A DNA stretch of 20,671 bases from a virus, in the IMG/VR virus record IMGVR_UViG_3300032323_000964, positions 1 through 20,671 of that record, one strand, 5' to 3'. This document shows, one piece after another, positions 7,000 to 13,703 of this stretch. The notes beneath the pieces were generated by a model that had not been told where the DNA came from, searched no databases, and saw nothing but the letters and a program-made list of their open reading frames with translations. Position 1 is the stretch's first letter, and every line of letters begins with the position of its first letter. The position numbers and the translations under genes are program-made.

Positions 7000-7136
7000 T
7001 ACTTATTGTTATCTAGGTGTCGTTTGATAAATACCCAAGCCACATAGCCAAGTGCTAGTGCTGCTAATCCAATTGGTCCATACTCAGACAATTGGCTAAA
7101 TACACCAAAGTCAGGTGCTGTTGATACTGTGTCCAT
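6999..7136 (-). CDS. 45-residue single-span membrane micro-protein
   Basis: Starts at the ATG at 7136 (MDTVSTAPDFGVFSQLSDYG) and has one membrane helix, about residues 20-38 (GPIGLAALALGYVAWVFIKR), ending RHLDNNK. It is framed by one-base TAATG overlaps on both sides, which argues strongly that it is translated. It is a short paralogue of the next protein (LALGY-x2-W-x-F-x2-R in both). Possibly a holin, antiholin or lysis regulator, by analogy to small membrane proteins beside endolysins; this is inference. Confidence 0.72.
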   Translation of the reverse strand: MDTVSTAPDFGVFSQLSEYGPIGLAALALGYVAWVFIKRHLDNNK

Positions 7137-7402
7137 TATCTATTAATTATTAATTGCTTGACTGCGTCTGATAGCTCAGCTACGCTTCTAGCTAAGTTTT
7201 TGATTTCAAGTTGTGTCTGCTCTTGCATAGCCTGATATTTGAGGCGTGATTCTTGCTCTACTAGCTCAATCTTTCCTTTGAGCTTGCCTAGTGACTCAGT
7301 GTTACTGCGAACATCATTGTGCACTACCTTTAGAAAATACCCAATTATAGCCACTACTGAGCCTAAAATCAACATCCATATATCAGCCATCGTCACAGTC
7401 AT
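7136..7402 (-). CDS. Membrane-anchored coiled-coil micro-protein
   Basis: An 88-residue protein with an N-terminal membrane helix (about 7-25, IWMLILGSVVAIIGYFLKV) and a coiled coil over the rest (SLGKLKGKIELVEQESRLKY ... LARSVAELSDAVKQL). It resembles the small 'holin/haemolysin-like' single-span coiled-coil proteins often seen beside phage lysis genes, but no motif proves it. A second ATG four codons in (MADIW) is an alternative start. The first ATG is preferred because it overlaps the preceding stop as ATGA; its stop overlaps the next ATG as TAATG. Confidence 0.7.
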   Translation of the reverse strand: MTVTMADIWMLILGSVVAIIGYFLKVVHNDVRSNTESLGKLKGKIELVEQESRLKYQAMQEQTQLEIKNLARSVAELSDAVKQLIINR

Positions 7403-7536
7403 TTTCCTTGCCCTCTATACTTTTTTGTATAGTTCTTGCTTGTTTTCAACTTACTTGTCTTGCTCTTTGCGTGCACTCCTGTTCTGCTCTTCTTTGGAGC
7501 TTCAACAAAGTTACTAATTTCTTTAATCTTTGCCAT
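7399..7536 (-). CDS. 45-residue basic protein
   Basis: Reads from the ATG at 7536: MAKIKEISNFVEAPKKSRTG, then a Lys/Ser/Thr-rich stretch (HAKSKTSKLKTSKNYTKK) ending YRGQGK. Hydrophilic, highly basic, no membrane segment. I recognise the pattern 'PKK.R.GVHAKSKTSK.K.SKNY.KKYRGQG' as a recurring short protein in Bacteroidota phages, without an assigned function. One-base overlap with the fibre stop upstream (TAATG) and four-base overlap with the membrane protein downstream support it as a gene. A nucleic-acid or virion-DNA association would fit the charge, but that is a guess. Confidence 0.75.
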   Translation of the reverse strand: MAKIKEISNFVEAPKKSRTGVHAKSKTSKLKTSKNYTKKYRGQGK

Positions 7537-9209
7537 TATACAATTTTAATCGTTCCACCATCGTTATATAAGTCACCCGCACTAAGCCCTGTCGGTGATG
7601 TAGGTAGACCCTCGAGTCTCACTCGCCCACTTGTTGAGTGGAAAGCGTAGTGTGTTACACCCACCGTTGCGGTTAATGTTGGGTTATGATAAAAACCTCT
7701 ATAAATTGTTGTTCCACCTGATGTATTTACAACGGTATTATTTTGGATATTATTATAAAATGAAGTACCTGTTGAATTGGTTAAAGTTCCAAGCATTCTA
7801 ATTACACTACCTATATTTTGTTGTCCACTGCTTTCTGCTTGACCTATACTCAATCTCATAAAAGATTGTTCTGTTGTACCTGCAGCTTGAAAACGACCTG
7901 AATTTATTTGAGTGAAAGTAAAAACATCAGTTGTTTGACCACCGCCAAAATTCATTGCAACTGAAGGATTACCATAGATTTCAGCTGCTACTGAAGCAGT
8001 TCCTACAGTGAGTCTGCTTTGCACCCTTGCAGTACCATTCACATCGAGTTTAAAGCCTGAGTCAGTGGTGGTGTTGATGAGTAGGTTGCCTGATGTAGGT
8101 ATACGCATTATTTCAGTACCACCTTGAAACCATCTATGCCCAAAAGAAATGCCATTTTGTTGGGCATAATAATTTATACCACCCCCCGCATTACTAGTGT
8201 TAAAATTTCCAATATTAACATTAACTCCGGCCCCATTTGCTCCATATCCAACACCGGAAGCAAATCCACTTTGTGGTGTAGATTGTGGGTTAGCCCAAAA
8301 AACACCCGTAACTCCTTGAGAAGAAAAAGATGTTCTTGACCATGTACTAGAAATTACATTAGTAAATGTAGAATCAGCTGCCGCATTTGTTAAATTTAAT
8401 GAGGCTACTCCATTTGGAACTAAACCTGTTATTGTTCCTTGCACCCTCGCAGTACCATTGACGTCAAGAGTCGCAGCAGGTGTTGTTGTTCCTATTCCAA
8501 TGCTGCCGTCCCATCCTTGTATAAAAAGCCTTGATGTTAATACATTCCCTGAGTTTTTAGTTCTAAAGTTATACGAGCCTAAACCTGTACTCGCAGCATA
8601 ATTATATAGTGTATCAAAATAAGTTACAGCATCAGGTGAATTATAATAGATTTGCGTTGCGGTGGTAGCTAAAGCAAAATGTTTTAGCAATATACCTTGT
8701 GTTGAATTTACTGAATTTACTTCAAGTTGTGCATTTACCCTCGCAGTACCATTGACGTCAAGCCTAAATCCTGCATCGGTTGTTGTGTTGATTAGAACAT
8801 TACCTGTTGATGATACAATTCTCATTCGCTCTACTGAGCCTGTTCTTTGTAAAAAACGAATAGGCAAATTAGATAAAAAGTCAAAGTTTCCGCTATTTGA
8901 GCTCGCCCTAATTTGGTCTGTATTTCCACCAAAAGAAGCTAAGCCACCTATATATAAAGTTTGATTAGGGTTATCCCATGTAAAGTTGCTTGACTGCTGT
9001 AGGACATTGCCCGTACCTTGAAAAAATACACCTCCTCCTGAGCCATTTATAACAGGTGTACTGCCAACGTTCAGTTTTGAGGCGTTCATAATCTCCTGTC
9101 CTGTTATCTTGCGTGAGCCTGTGCCGCCTACAAGGGACATTTCAAATAGGTCAGTGGCTGCTAAATCTCTGCCTACTGCCGGTAAATCAACTATCTTAAT
9201 TCCTGCCAT
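7536..9209 (-). CDS. Fibre-like virion protein A (paralogue 1 of 3)
   Basis: A 557-residue, Gly/Asn/Thr/Ser-rich, low-lysine protein predicted to be beta-rich. It opens with MAGIKIVDLPAVGRDLAATD and KITGQEIMNAS, shared almost exactly with two other genes here, so this is probably the common attachment domain. The shaft has three copies of a module with the pattern N-LIN-TTTDAGF-LDVNGTARV (DNA at about 8021-8094, 8441-8500 and 8734-8810) separated by unrelated segments. Unlike its paralogues it lacks the GFLPPRM C-terminal domain and ends GLPTSPTGLSAGDLYNDGG. Probably a tail fibre or capsid appendage for host binding; the module pattern is common in Bacteroidota phages, function inferred. Confidence 0.75.
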   Translation of the reverse strand: MAGIKIVDLPAVGRDLAATDLFEMSLVGGTGSRKITGQEIMNASKLNVGSTPVINGSGGGVFFQGTGNVLQQSSNFTWDNPNQTLYIGGLASFGGNTDQIRASSNSGNFDFLSNLPIRFLQRTGSVERMRIVSSTGNVLINTTTDAGFRLDVNGTARVNAQLEVNSVNSTQGILLKHFALATTATQIYYNSPDAVTYFDTLYNYAASTGLGSYNFRTKNSGNVLTSRLFIQGWDGSIGIGTTTPAATLDVNGTARVQGTITGLVPNGVASLNLTNAAADSTFTNVISSTWSRTSFSSQGVTGVFWANPQSTPQSGFASGVGYGANGAGVNVNIGNFNTSNAGGGINYYAQQNGISFGHRWFQGGTEIMRIPTSGNLLINTTTDSGFKLDVNGTARVQSRLTVGTASVAAEIYGNPSVAMNFGGGQTTDVFTFTQINSGRFQAAGTTEQSFMRLSIGQAESSGQQNIGSVIRMLGTLTNSTGTSFYNNIQNNTVVNTSGGTTIYRGFYHNPTLTATVGVTHYAFHSTSGRVRLEGLPTSPTGLSAGDLYNDGGTIKIV

Positions 9210-9212
9210 GTC

Positions 9213-10757
9213 TTATACTATAAATGTCCATCCTGTTGACTTGTAAACCCATAAACCTTCTGTAGCATCAGTACAGTATACAATCAACCCCACAGCCGGG
9301 CTTACAATTGCTGTGCGTTGCGCGTTTGTCATTCTTGGTGGAAGAAAGCCTGTTGTTGTACTATTTAAAGCAAATAATGCAGATGCTACCTCAGAACCAC
9401 CTACCCAAGTATTTCCACTTGAATTTCCGTAATTCCAATTAAATATTCTTATTAATGTACCGTTATCATTTATCCTTGAAAATACGTGTCCTGCACCTGT
9501 TTGATTCGTGTCTAATTGGCCATTTAAAGTAACTTTTCCTGTTACTCTCATTGTTCCATTAACATCAACTTTATAACCTGCGTCTGTGGTGGTATTGATG
9601 AGGAGGTTACCTGTTGCAGGTATGCGCATTCGTTCAGTATTATTTGAAAAGAATGTTAAAAAATAACCACCAAAACTTGCTAATAAACGAACTTCACCTG
9701 TGTTTATATTTGTTATTAATCCACCTCTTGCGGCGCCATCAGTTGCATTCATATTTAATGAAACAACTTGTGTATTGTCGCCTACTTGCATATTTATTGT
9801 AGGGTTTGCCGTAGTAAGTTGCAAATTACCCTTCACCCTCGAAATACCATTGACGTCTAATCTATAACCATCGTCTGTGGTGGTGCCTATTAGGACGTTG
9901 CCTGCGCTTGGATTGAGCAATACATTACTATTTGAAAGAGCACGAATAGCAACATTGCTATTATTATGTACTACGCTAAAAAATGTATTCCCTGCTCCTT
10001 GTGTTGAATAAAAATTTGCACTACCATTAGAAACAAACGTACCCGAACTTCCTAAAAATAAAGTAGGCGTACTTCCTTCTAAATATAAATCTCCAAATCC
10101 GCGCATTCTTAATAAAGAACCACTTGCTCCCGTTACTTGAAATGCCGTTGATGATGAATTATTAGCTAATCCACTCTGCACCCTCGCAGTACCATTGACA
10201 TCTAAACGGAAGCCTGCATCGGTTGTTGTGTTTATTAGGACGTTGCCTGCATTATTAATACGCATCCTCTCTGAAGCAACCGTAAAAGTTACCGCAGTAG
10301 TTCCCCCTCTTAGATTAGCCGTTGAACTTGATAATTCCAAAAAGCTACCTGTTACACCTGCGCCTGATGCCAAATAAATTGCTCCGTTGCTTGTAGCTAA
10401 GTAGCCTGTCTCTGAATACTGACCTTTAAAACGTATAGCATCAAATCCGCTTGTAGCATTACCAACAACGTGTAAAGGAGCTAATGGTGTGCTTGTACCA
10501 AAACCTGCCCTTTCATTCGTGTTGTCCCAAAATAAAGACAAACTCTGCTGCAACACATTCCCCGTACCTTGGAATAAAAGGCGACCTACCGTTCCACTAA
10601 CGATAGGAGTTGCGCCAACATTTAACTTTGAGGCGTTCATTATCTCTTGCCCTGTAATCTTACGACTAGCAGTGCCTCCGATTGACATCTCAAATAGGTC
10701 TGTTGACGCTAAATCCCTACCCAATGCGGGTAGGTCGACAATTTTTATTCCGGCCAT
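9213..10757 (-). CDS. Fibre-like virion protein B (paralogue 2 of 3)
   Basis: A 514-residue protein with the same first 45 or so residues as fibres A and C (MAGIKIVDLPALGRDLASTD, KITGQEIMNASKLNVG). Repeat modules (VNGTARVQ/VNGISRVK/VNGTMRVT preceded by TTTDAG/DDG) lie at about 10,174-10,255, 9,831-9,905 and 9,541-9,615. The C-terminal domain, about the last 50 residues, is TTGFLPPRMTNAQRTAIVSP then GLIVYCTDATEGLWVYKSTGW; this 'GFLPPRM...AI..P..GL..Y.TD' ending is a known recurring end domain of Bacteroidota fibre and surface proteins. It begins 3 bases after fibre gene A's upstream boundary and its start is 3 bases from the 47-residue gene. Likely a host-range protein. Confidence 0.75.
   Translation of the reverse strand: MAGIKIVDLPALGRDLASTDLFEMSIGGTASRKITGQEIMNASKLNVGATPIVSGTVGRLLFQGTGNVLQQSLSLFWDNTNERAGFGTSTPLAPLHVVGNATSGFDAIRFKGQYSETGYLATSNGAIYLASGAGVTGSFLELSSSTANLRGGTTAVTFTVASERMRINNAGNVLINTTTDAGFRLDVNGTARVQSGLANNSSSTAFQVTGASGSLLRMRGFGDLYLEGSTPTLFLGSSGTFVSNGSANFYSTQGAGNTFFSVVHNNSNVAIRALSNSNVLLNPSAGNVLIGTTTDDGYRLDVNGISRVKGNLQLTTANPTINMQVGDNTQVVSLNMNATDGAARGGLITNINTGEVRLLASFGGYFLTFFSNNTERMRIPATGNLLINTTTDAGYKVDVNGTMRVTGKVTLNGQLDTNQTGAGHVFSRINDNGTLIRIFNWNYGNSSGNTWVGGSEVASALFALNSTTTGFLPPRMTNAQRTAIVSPAVGLIVYCTDATEGLWVYKSTGWTFIV
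10176..10229. repeat. 54-bp exact repeat, copy 1 (fibre B)
   Basis: This stretch inside fibre gene B is identical to 12,368-12,421 inside fibre gene C. It encodes the TTDAGFRLDVNGTARVQ part of the fibre module. Six further diverged copies of the same module lie in the three fibre genes at about 8021, 8441, 8734, 9541, 9831 and 11,566. Confidence 0.9.
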
Positions 10758-10759
10758 AG

Positions 10760-10903
10760 TTATTCTTCTGTTACCTCAGGCTGCTGTTCTTTTGCAATCT
10801 CATTCAAGAACTGAACGAGTGGCATTGCATACTTCATAGGCATCTCCTGAATGAAAGCTTCTAATTTTGCTAATTGCTCTTGATTTAAAACGATTTGATT
10901 CAT
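10760..10903 (-). CDS. 47-residue helical protein between fibre genes
   Basis: Starts at the ATG at 10,903: MNQIVLNQEQLAKLEAFIQE, then MPMKYAMPLVQFLNEIAKEQ and an acidic end PEVTEE. Predicted amphipathic helices, no membrane segment. It stops 2 bases before the ATG of fibre B and starts 11 bases after the 90-residue gene. Small helical proteins placed next to fibre genes can be fibre-assembly chaperones or connectors; this is inference from place only. Confidence 0.7.
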   Translation of the reverse strand: MNQIVLNQEQLAKLEAFIQEMPMKYAMPLVQFLNEIAKEQQPEVTEE

Positions 10904-10914
10904 GATTATATAGA

Positions 10915-11187
10915 TTAAATGATTACTACTCCAAGGTATTCAGCAACATAGTTGTCTACTACGCTGTTGTCAGTACCCCACGTTGCAAACTGCTCCTCAG
11001 TCAAGGTATAGTTGCCCTGTGCCAATTGCTTGCCATCCTCAGTAAGCAACTGCCAATAAGTTGTGCATGTTACTGCATCAGTTGGGAAGTTAAGAACTAA
11101 GACAGACAATAGTGTTGCTGTCCCTTCGTTTAATGGGTATACTACCGGTTCGATAGCTACTCCTCCTTGTGGTGTTGTGTTTTCCAT
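10915..11187 (-). CDS. Small protein between fibre genes, function unknown
   Basis: A 90-residue, acidic protein (MENTTPQGGVAIEPVVYPLN) with beta-type strands (TLLSVLVLNFPTDAVTCTTY) and a polar C-terminus ending YVAEYLGVVII. No signal peptide or membrane segment. Compact size and setting between fibres B and C suggest a virion accessory or an assembly factor. Sixteen bases separate it from the fibre C stop and a rich A/T run lies there. Confidence 0.68.
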   Translation of the reverse strand: MENTTPQGGVAIEPVVYPLNEGTATLLSVLVLNFPTDAVTCTTYWQLLTEDGKQLAQGNYTLTEEQFATWGTDNSVVDNYVAEYLGVVII

Positions 11188-11203
11188 TTTTTATTTTTTA
11201 TGA

Positions 11204-12982
11204 TTAACCAATATATGTCCATCCGGACGATTTATAAATATACTTTCCTTCAGTCGCGTCAGTCTGATAGATTTCAAGACCGATAGCCGGACTAGCAATA
11301 GCGTTACGCTGTGTCTGTGTCATTCGTGGGGGAAGGAAGCCTTGGGTAGTAGATGCAACGTCAAGTATTGCCGAAGCATTTGGGCTAATAGTGTTTATCC
11401 CTATTCTATTTTCACTTGCTTTCAAGTAAAACAAAACACCCGCTTGCGAATGAAGCCTAAACGTTGGCGTTGAACTATTATTCGCGTTGAAAGCTAAAAC
11501 CGCTGCTGAATTGAACATACGAAACATCTCAATTCCATCGCTTCGATTTATTATAAATTCATTTTGAATCCTCGCAGTCCCGTTAACGTCAAGTCTAAAG
11601 CCTGCGTCTGTGGTGGTGTTGATGCCTACGTTTCCTGTTGATTGAAAGAACTTCATTGTTGTTGAAGTCAATGAGCCAACACCTGACGCAACACCTATGC
11701 TGAAGTTGTGTGAACTTACTGTAGTTATAGCGGTTTCACTTGAAGAAGGAAAATTCATCCTAATTGTACCATTATTTCCATCACTAAAACTAATACCATC
11801 ATTTACCGAGGCCGTGTTTAGGCTTATTTTACCACCTGTCGCATTTCTTAAATTTATGAATGGACCTGTAGGTGCTTGATTGTCACCTAGTACACTTGAT
11901 GTTCCAATTGTTATTGCAGCATTTGAATTGATGTAAAAACCTGTCGTTGTTACATTTGAAAATCCAAAGGTAGTAGTACCATTTGAATTGTCTGTCATCC
12001 TAATTAGACTGTTAACCCCGGATAAAGTAGGATTAATTAAAACCCTTGCTTGACTCCTAATTCCCCAATTCGTTACCCCCGTAAATGCACCATTAGTAAA
12101 AGTTGGGTTAATATCCAAACCTACAAGTGTGTTGTTATTGGCAGATGCTACTAACGAAGGTCCAATAGCCAAACCATTTAAAATGCCACTTAAATTCTCA
12201 GGATTTATTGATAAACTCAATCCTGTTGCAGTTGTATATTGAAAAGATGCTTTGGAGTTATTAGCGGAATTAAACATTTGAAATGCATTACCGCTAAATA
12301 ATTGCATTTGTCCATAACCTTGATAATTGCTGAAATTTTGAATACCTGCCGAGGTAGTTAAATTCCCCTGCACCCTCGCAGTACCATTGACATCTAAACG
12401 GAAGCCTGCATCGGTTGTTGTACCGATGAGTACATTACGTTGACTACTAATAGACATTGAGTAGTTAATAGCAGTTCCGTTATCTTGTGTAAATAATATC
12501 GGAGCATAACTACCACTTCGAAAGGACTTAAAATATAAAGAATTAGTTAATGCAACAGTTGAGCTATTACCCCATCCAAATACTCCACCAACAACACCAT
12601 TGTTATCTAATAAATTAAATTCAGTCCAACCACTTGCGTTCGTGTTTCTTAACGACATTAATTGAAATCCAATTGTTCCATTACCAACAACATCCAAAGG
12701 ACTTGCAGGCAAACTCGTGTTAATACCTACTCTCCCATTTACTTGGTCAAAAAACAAATTAGCTGACTGCTGCAATACATTTGTTGAGCCTTGGAAGAAT
12801 ATGCGGCCGGATGTGCCGTTGATAACAGGGGTGTTGTTAACTGAAAGCTTGGATGCGTTCATTATCTCTTGGCCCGTAATCTTGCGACTACCTGTGCCAC
12901 CTGCTAATGACATCTCGAACAAGTCGGTTGCCGCAAGGTCTCTCCCTACCGCAGGTAGGTCAACTATCTTAATTCCCGCCAT
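11204..12982 (-). CDS. Fibre-like virion protein C (paralogue 3 of 3)
   Basis: The longest of the three, 592 residues. It shares the N-terminal domain (MAGIKIVDLPAVGRDLAATD, KITGQEIMNASKLSVN), then FFQGSTNVLQQS as in A and B, the repeat module NVLIGTTTDAGFRLDVNGTARVQ-type at 12,366-12,430 and NVGINTTTDAGFRLDVNGTA-type at 11,566-11,640, and the GFLPPRMTQTQRNAIASP C-terminal domain (GLEIYQTDATEGKYIYKSSG). The middle is rich in Asn, Ser, Thr and Gly and differs from A and B. It lies 5 bases downstream of the 47-residue gene at 12,988. Same role as A and B is likely; three simultaneous copies suggest hetero-oligomeric or alternative fibres. Confidence 0.75.
   Translation of the reverse strand: MAGIKIVDLPAVGRDLAATDLFEMSLAGGTGSRKITGQEIMNASKLSVNNTPVINGTSGRIFFQGSTNVLQQSANLFFDQVNGRVGINTSLPASPLDVVGNGTIGFQLMSLRNTNASGWTEFNLLDNNGVVGGVFGWGNSSTVALTNSLYFKSFRSGSYAPILFTQDNGTAINYSMSISSQRNVLIGTTTDAGFRLDVNGTARVQGNLTTSAGIQNFSNYQGYGQMQLFSGNAFQMFNSANNSKASFQYTTATGLSLSINPENLSGILNGLAIGPSLVASANNNTLVGLDINPTFTNGAFTGVTNWGIRSQARVLINPTLSGVNSLIRMTDNSNGTTTFGFSNVTTTGFYINSNAAITIGTSSVLGDNQAPTGPFINLRNATGGKISLNTASVNDGISFSDGNNGTIRMNFPSSSETAITTVSSHNFSIGVASGVGSLTSTTMKFFQSTGNVGINTTTDAGFRLDVNGTARIQNEFIINRSDGIEMFRMFNSAAVLAFNANNSSTPTFRLHSQAGVLFYLKASENRIGINTISPNASAILDVASTTQGFLPPRMTQTQRNAIASPAIGLEIYQTDATEGKYIYKSSGWTYIG
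12368..12421. repeat. 54-bp exact repeat, copy 2 (fibre C)
   Basis: Identical to 10,176-10,229 over 54 bases; flanking sequence differs on both sides. Points to recent conversion or recombination between fibre genes B and C at this module. Confidence 0.9.
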
Positions 12983-12987
12983 CTCTT

Positions 12988-13131
12988 TTAGTCAATTATG
13001 CGTTCATCACCATCATCAGTATATCTGTTGATTTCATCGTCAGTGACGCGCTCGAATGGGTATATAGGTGAGATAGGGTTCTCACCTGTAATTCCAATCT
13101 CGTTTACAATCTGTATACCGTTAGTAATCAT
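12988..13131 (-). CDS. 47-residue acidic protein
   Basis: Starts at the ATG at 13,131: MITNGIQIVNEIGITGENPI, then SPIYPFERVTDDEINRYTDD and the end ERIID. Acidic, no membrane segment, predicted mixed fold. It fills the gap between the 157-residue gene (1 base away) and fibre C (5 bases away), in the packed style of the operon. Function unknown; possibly a fibre accessory. Confidence 0.7.
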   Translation of the reverse strand: MITNGIQIVNEIGITGENPISPIYPFERVTDDEINRYTDDGDERIID

Positions 13132-13132
13132 C

Positions 13133-13606
13133 TTACCACAATGCGATTAGGTTGGTTGCTGTTGTATCTGTCTTGAAGACCTTAAGGACCTGAACAGGTA
13201 AGAATGTACCACCTAGGATTTGGTCAAATGTAATGTCTTGGCCTCCTGCTGTGATCACACGAAGCTTTCCGCCTGTGCCAACAAATAAAACACAAGCATT
13301 ACTTGGACTGTTCTGAGCATAAATAGTATACGCCTCTAAAAGAACCAAGAAGATATTTGCATTCAATATAATTGTCGTCTGATTGACAACTCTTACAACA
13401 GTAGCAGCCTGCAAAGTAACAGGATTGTAGACAATGTCACCTACTTGTACATTATTAGTGATAAATGTAGCCGCTGAGTCCACTAATTGGTTGGAAACTA
13501 CTGATGTAGCTGTACCTATTTCAACAACAGATGGTGAAGGTATATTCGCGTTATCTGTCGATACAATATTTAGACCTACACTTGTCTGTAACTTTTGATA
13601 TGCCAT
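13133..13606 (-). CDS. Putative small virion protein, function unknown
   Basis: A 157-residue, beta-rich protein with few charges: MAYQKLQTSVGLNIVSTDNA, then VGDIVYNPVTLQAATVVRVV (about 75-94), and the end FLPVQVLKVFKTDTTATNLI. The ending resembles small phage head or tail decoration proteins I have seen in related genomes, but there is no named domain. First gene of the long fibre/lysis/packaging operon, just after a terminator and a TAnnTTTG element, so it is the promoter-proximal gene and may be made in quantity. Confidence 0.68.
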   Translation of the reverse strand: MAYQKLQTSVGLNIVSTDNANIPSPSVVEIGTATSVVSNQLVDSAATFITNNVQVGDIVYNPVTLQAATVVRVVNQTTIILNANIFLVLLEAYTIYAQNSPSNACVLFVGTGGKLRVITAGGQDITFDQILGGTFLPVQVLKVFKTDTTATNLIALW

Positions 13607-13626
13607 GGCTTTTTAATTTTATATCA

Positions 13627-13634
13627 CAAAGATA
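13627..13634 (-). promoter_or_regulatory. TAnnTTTG promoter -7 element for the fibre/lysis/packaging operon
   Basis: Minus-strand TATCTTTG, 21 bases before the ATG at 13,606. A TTTG lies 15 bases upstream (13,653-13,650), shorter than the usual 17-20 spacing, so the -33 part is weak. It sits right after the terminator of the preceding unit, supporting it as a fresh transcription start. Confidence 0.65.
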
Positions 13635-13648
13635 GGCAATATTTTAAA

Positions 13649-13673
13649 ACAAAAAAGCCGCCCTAAGGCGGCT
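13649..13673 (-). terminator. Rho-independent terminator after the 540-residue gene
   Basis: Minus-strand stem AGCCGCC/GGCGGCT (7 bp, all paired; arms 13,656-13,662 and 13,667-13,673), 4-base loop, then TTTTTT. It follows the stop of 13,704-15,326 by about 30 bases. GC-rich stem in an AT-rich gap, a strong case. Confidence 0.9.
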
Positions 13674-13703
13674 CGATTACTTTGTTTTGGAACTACTAAA
13701 GTA

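Noticed and set aside
7536-12982. Diversity-generating retroelement acting on the fibres
   Set aside because: No reverse transcriptase, no template repeat with adenine-specific changes; module copies differ at all kinds of bases, so ordinary recombination explains them.
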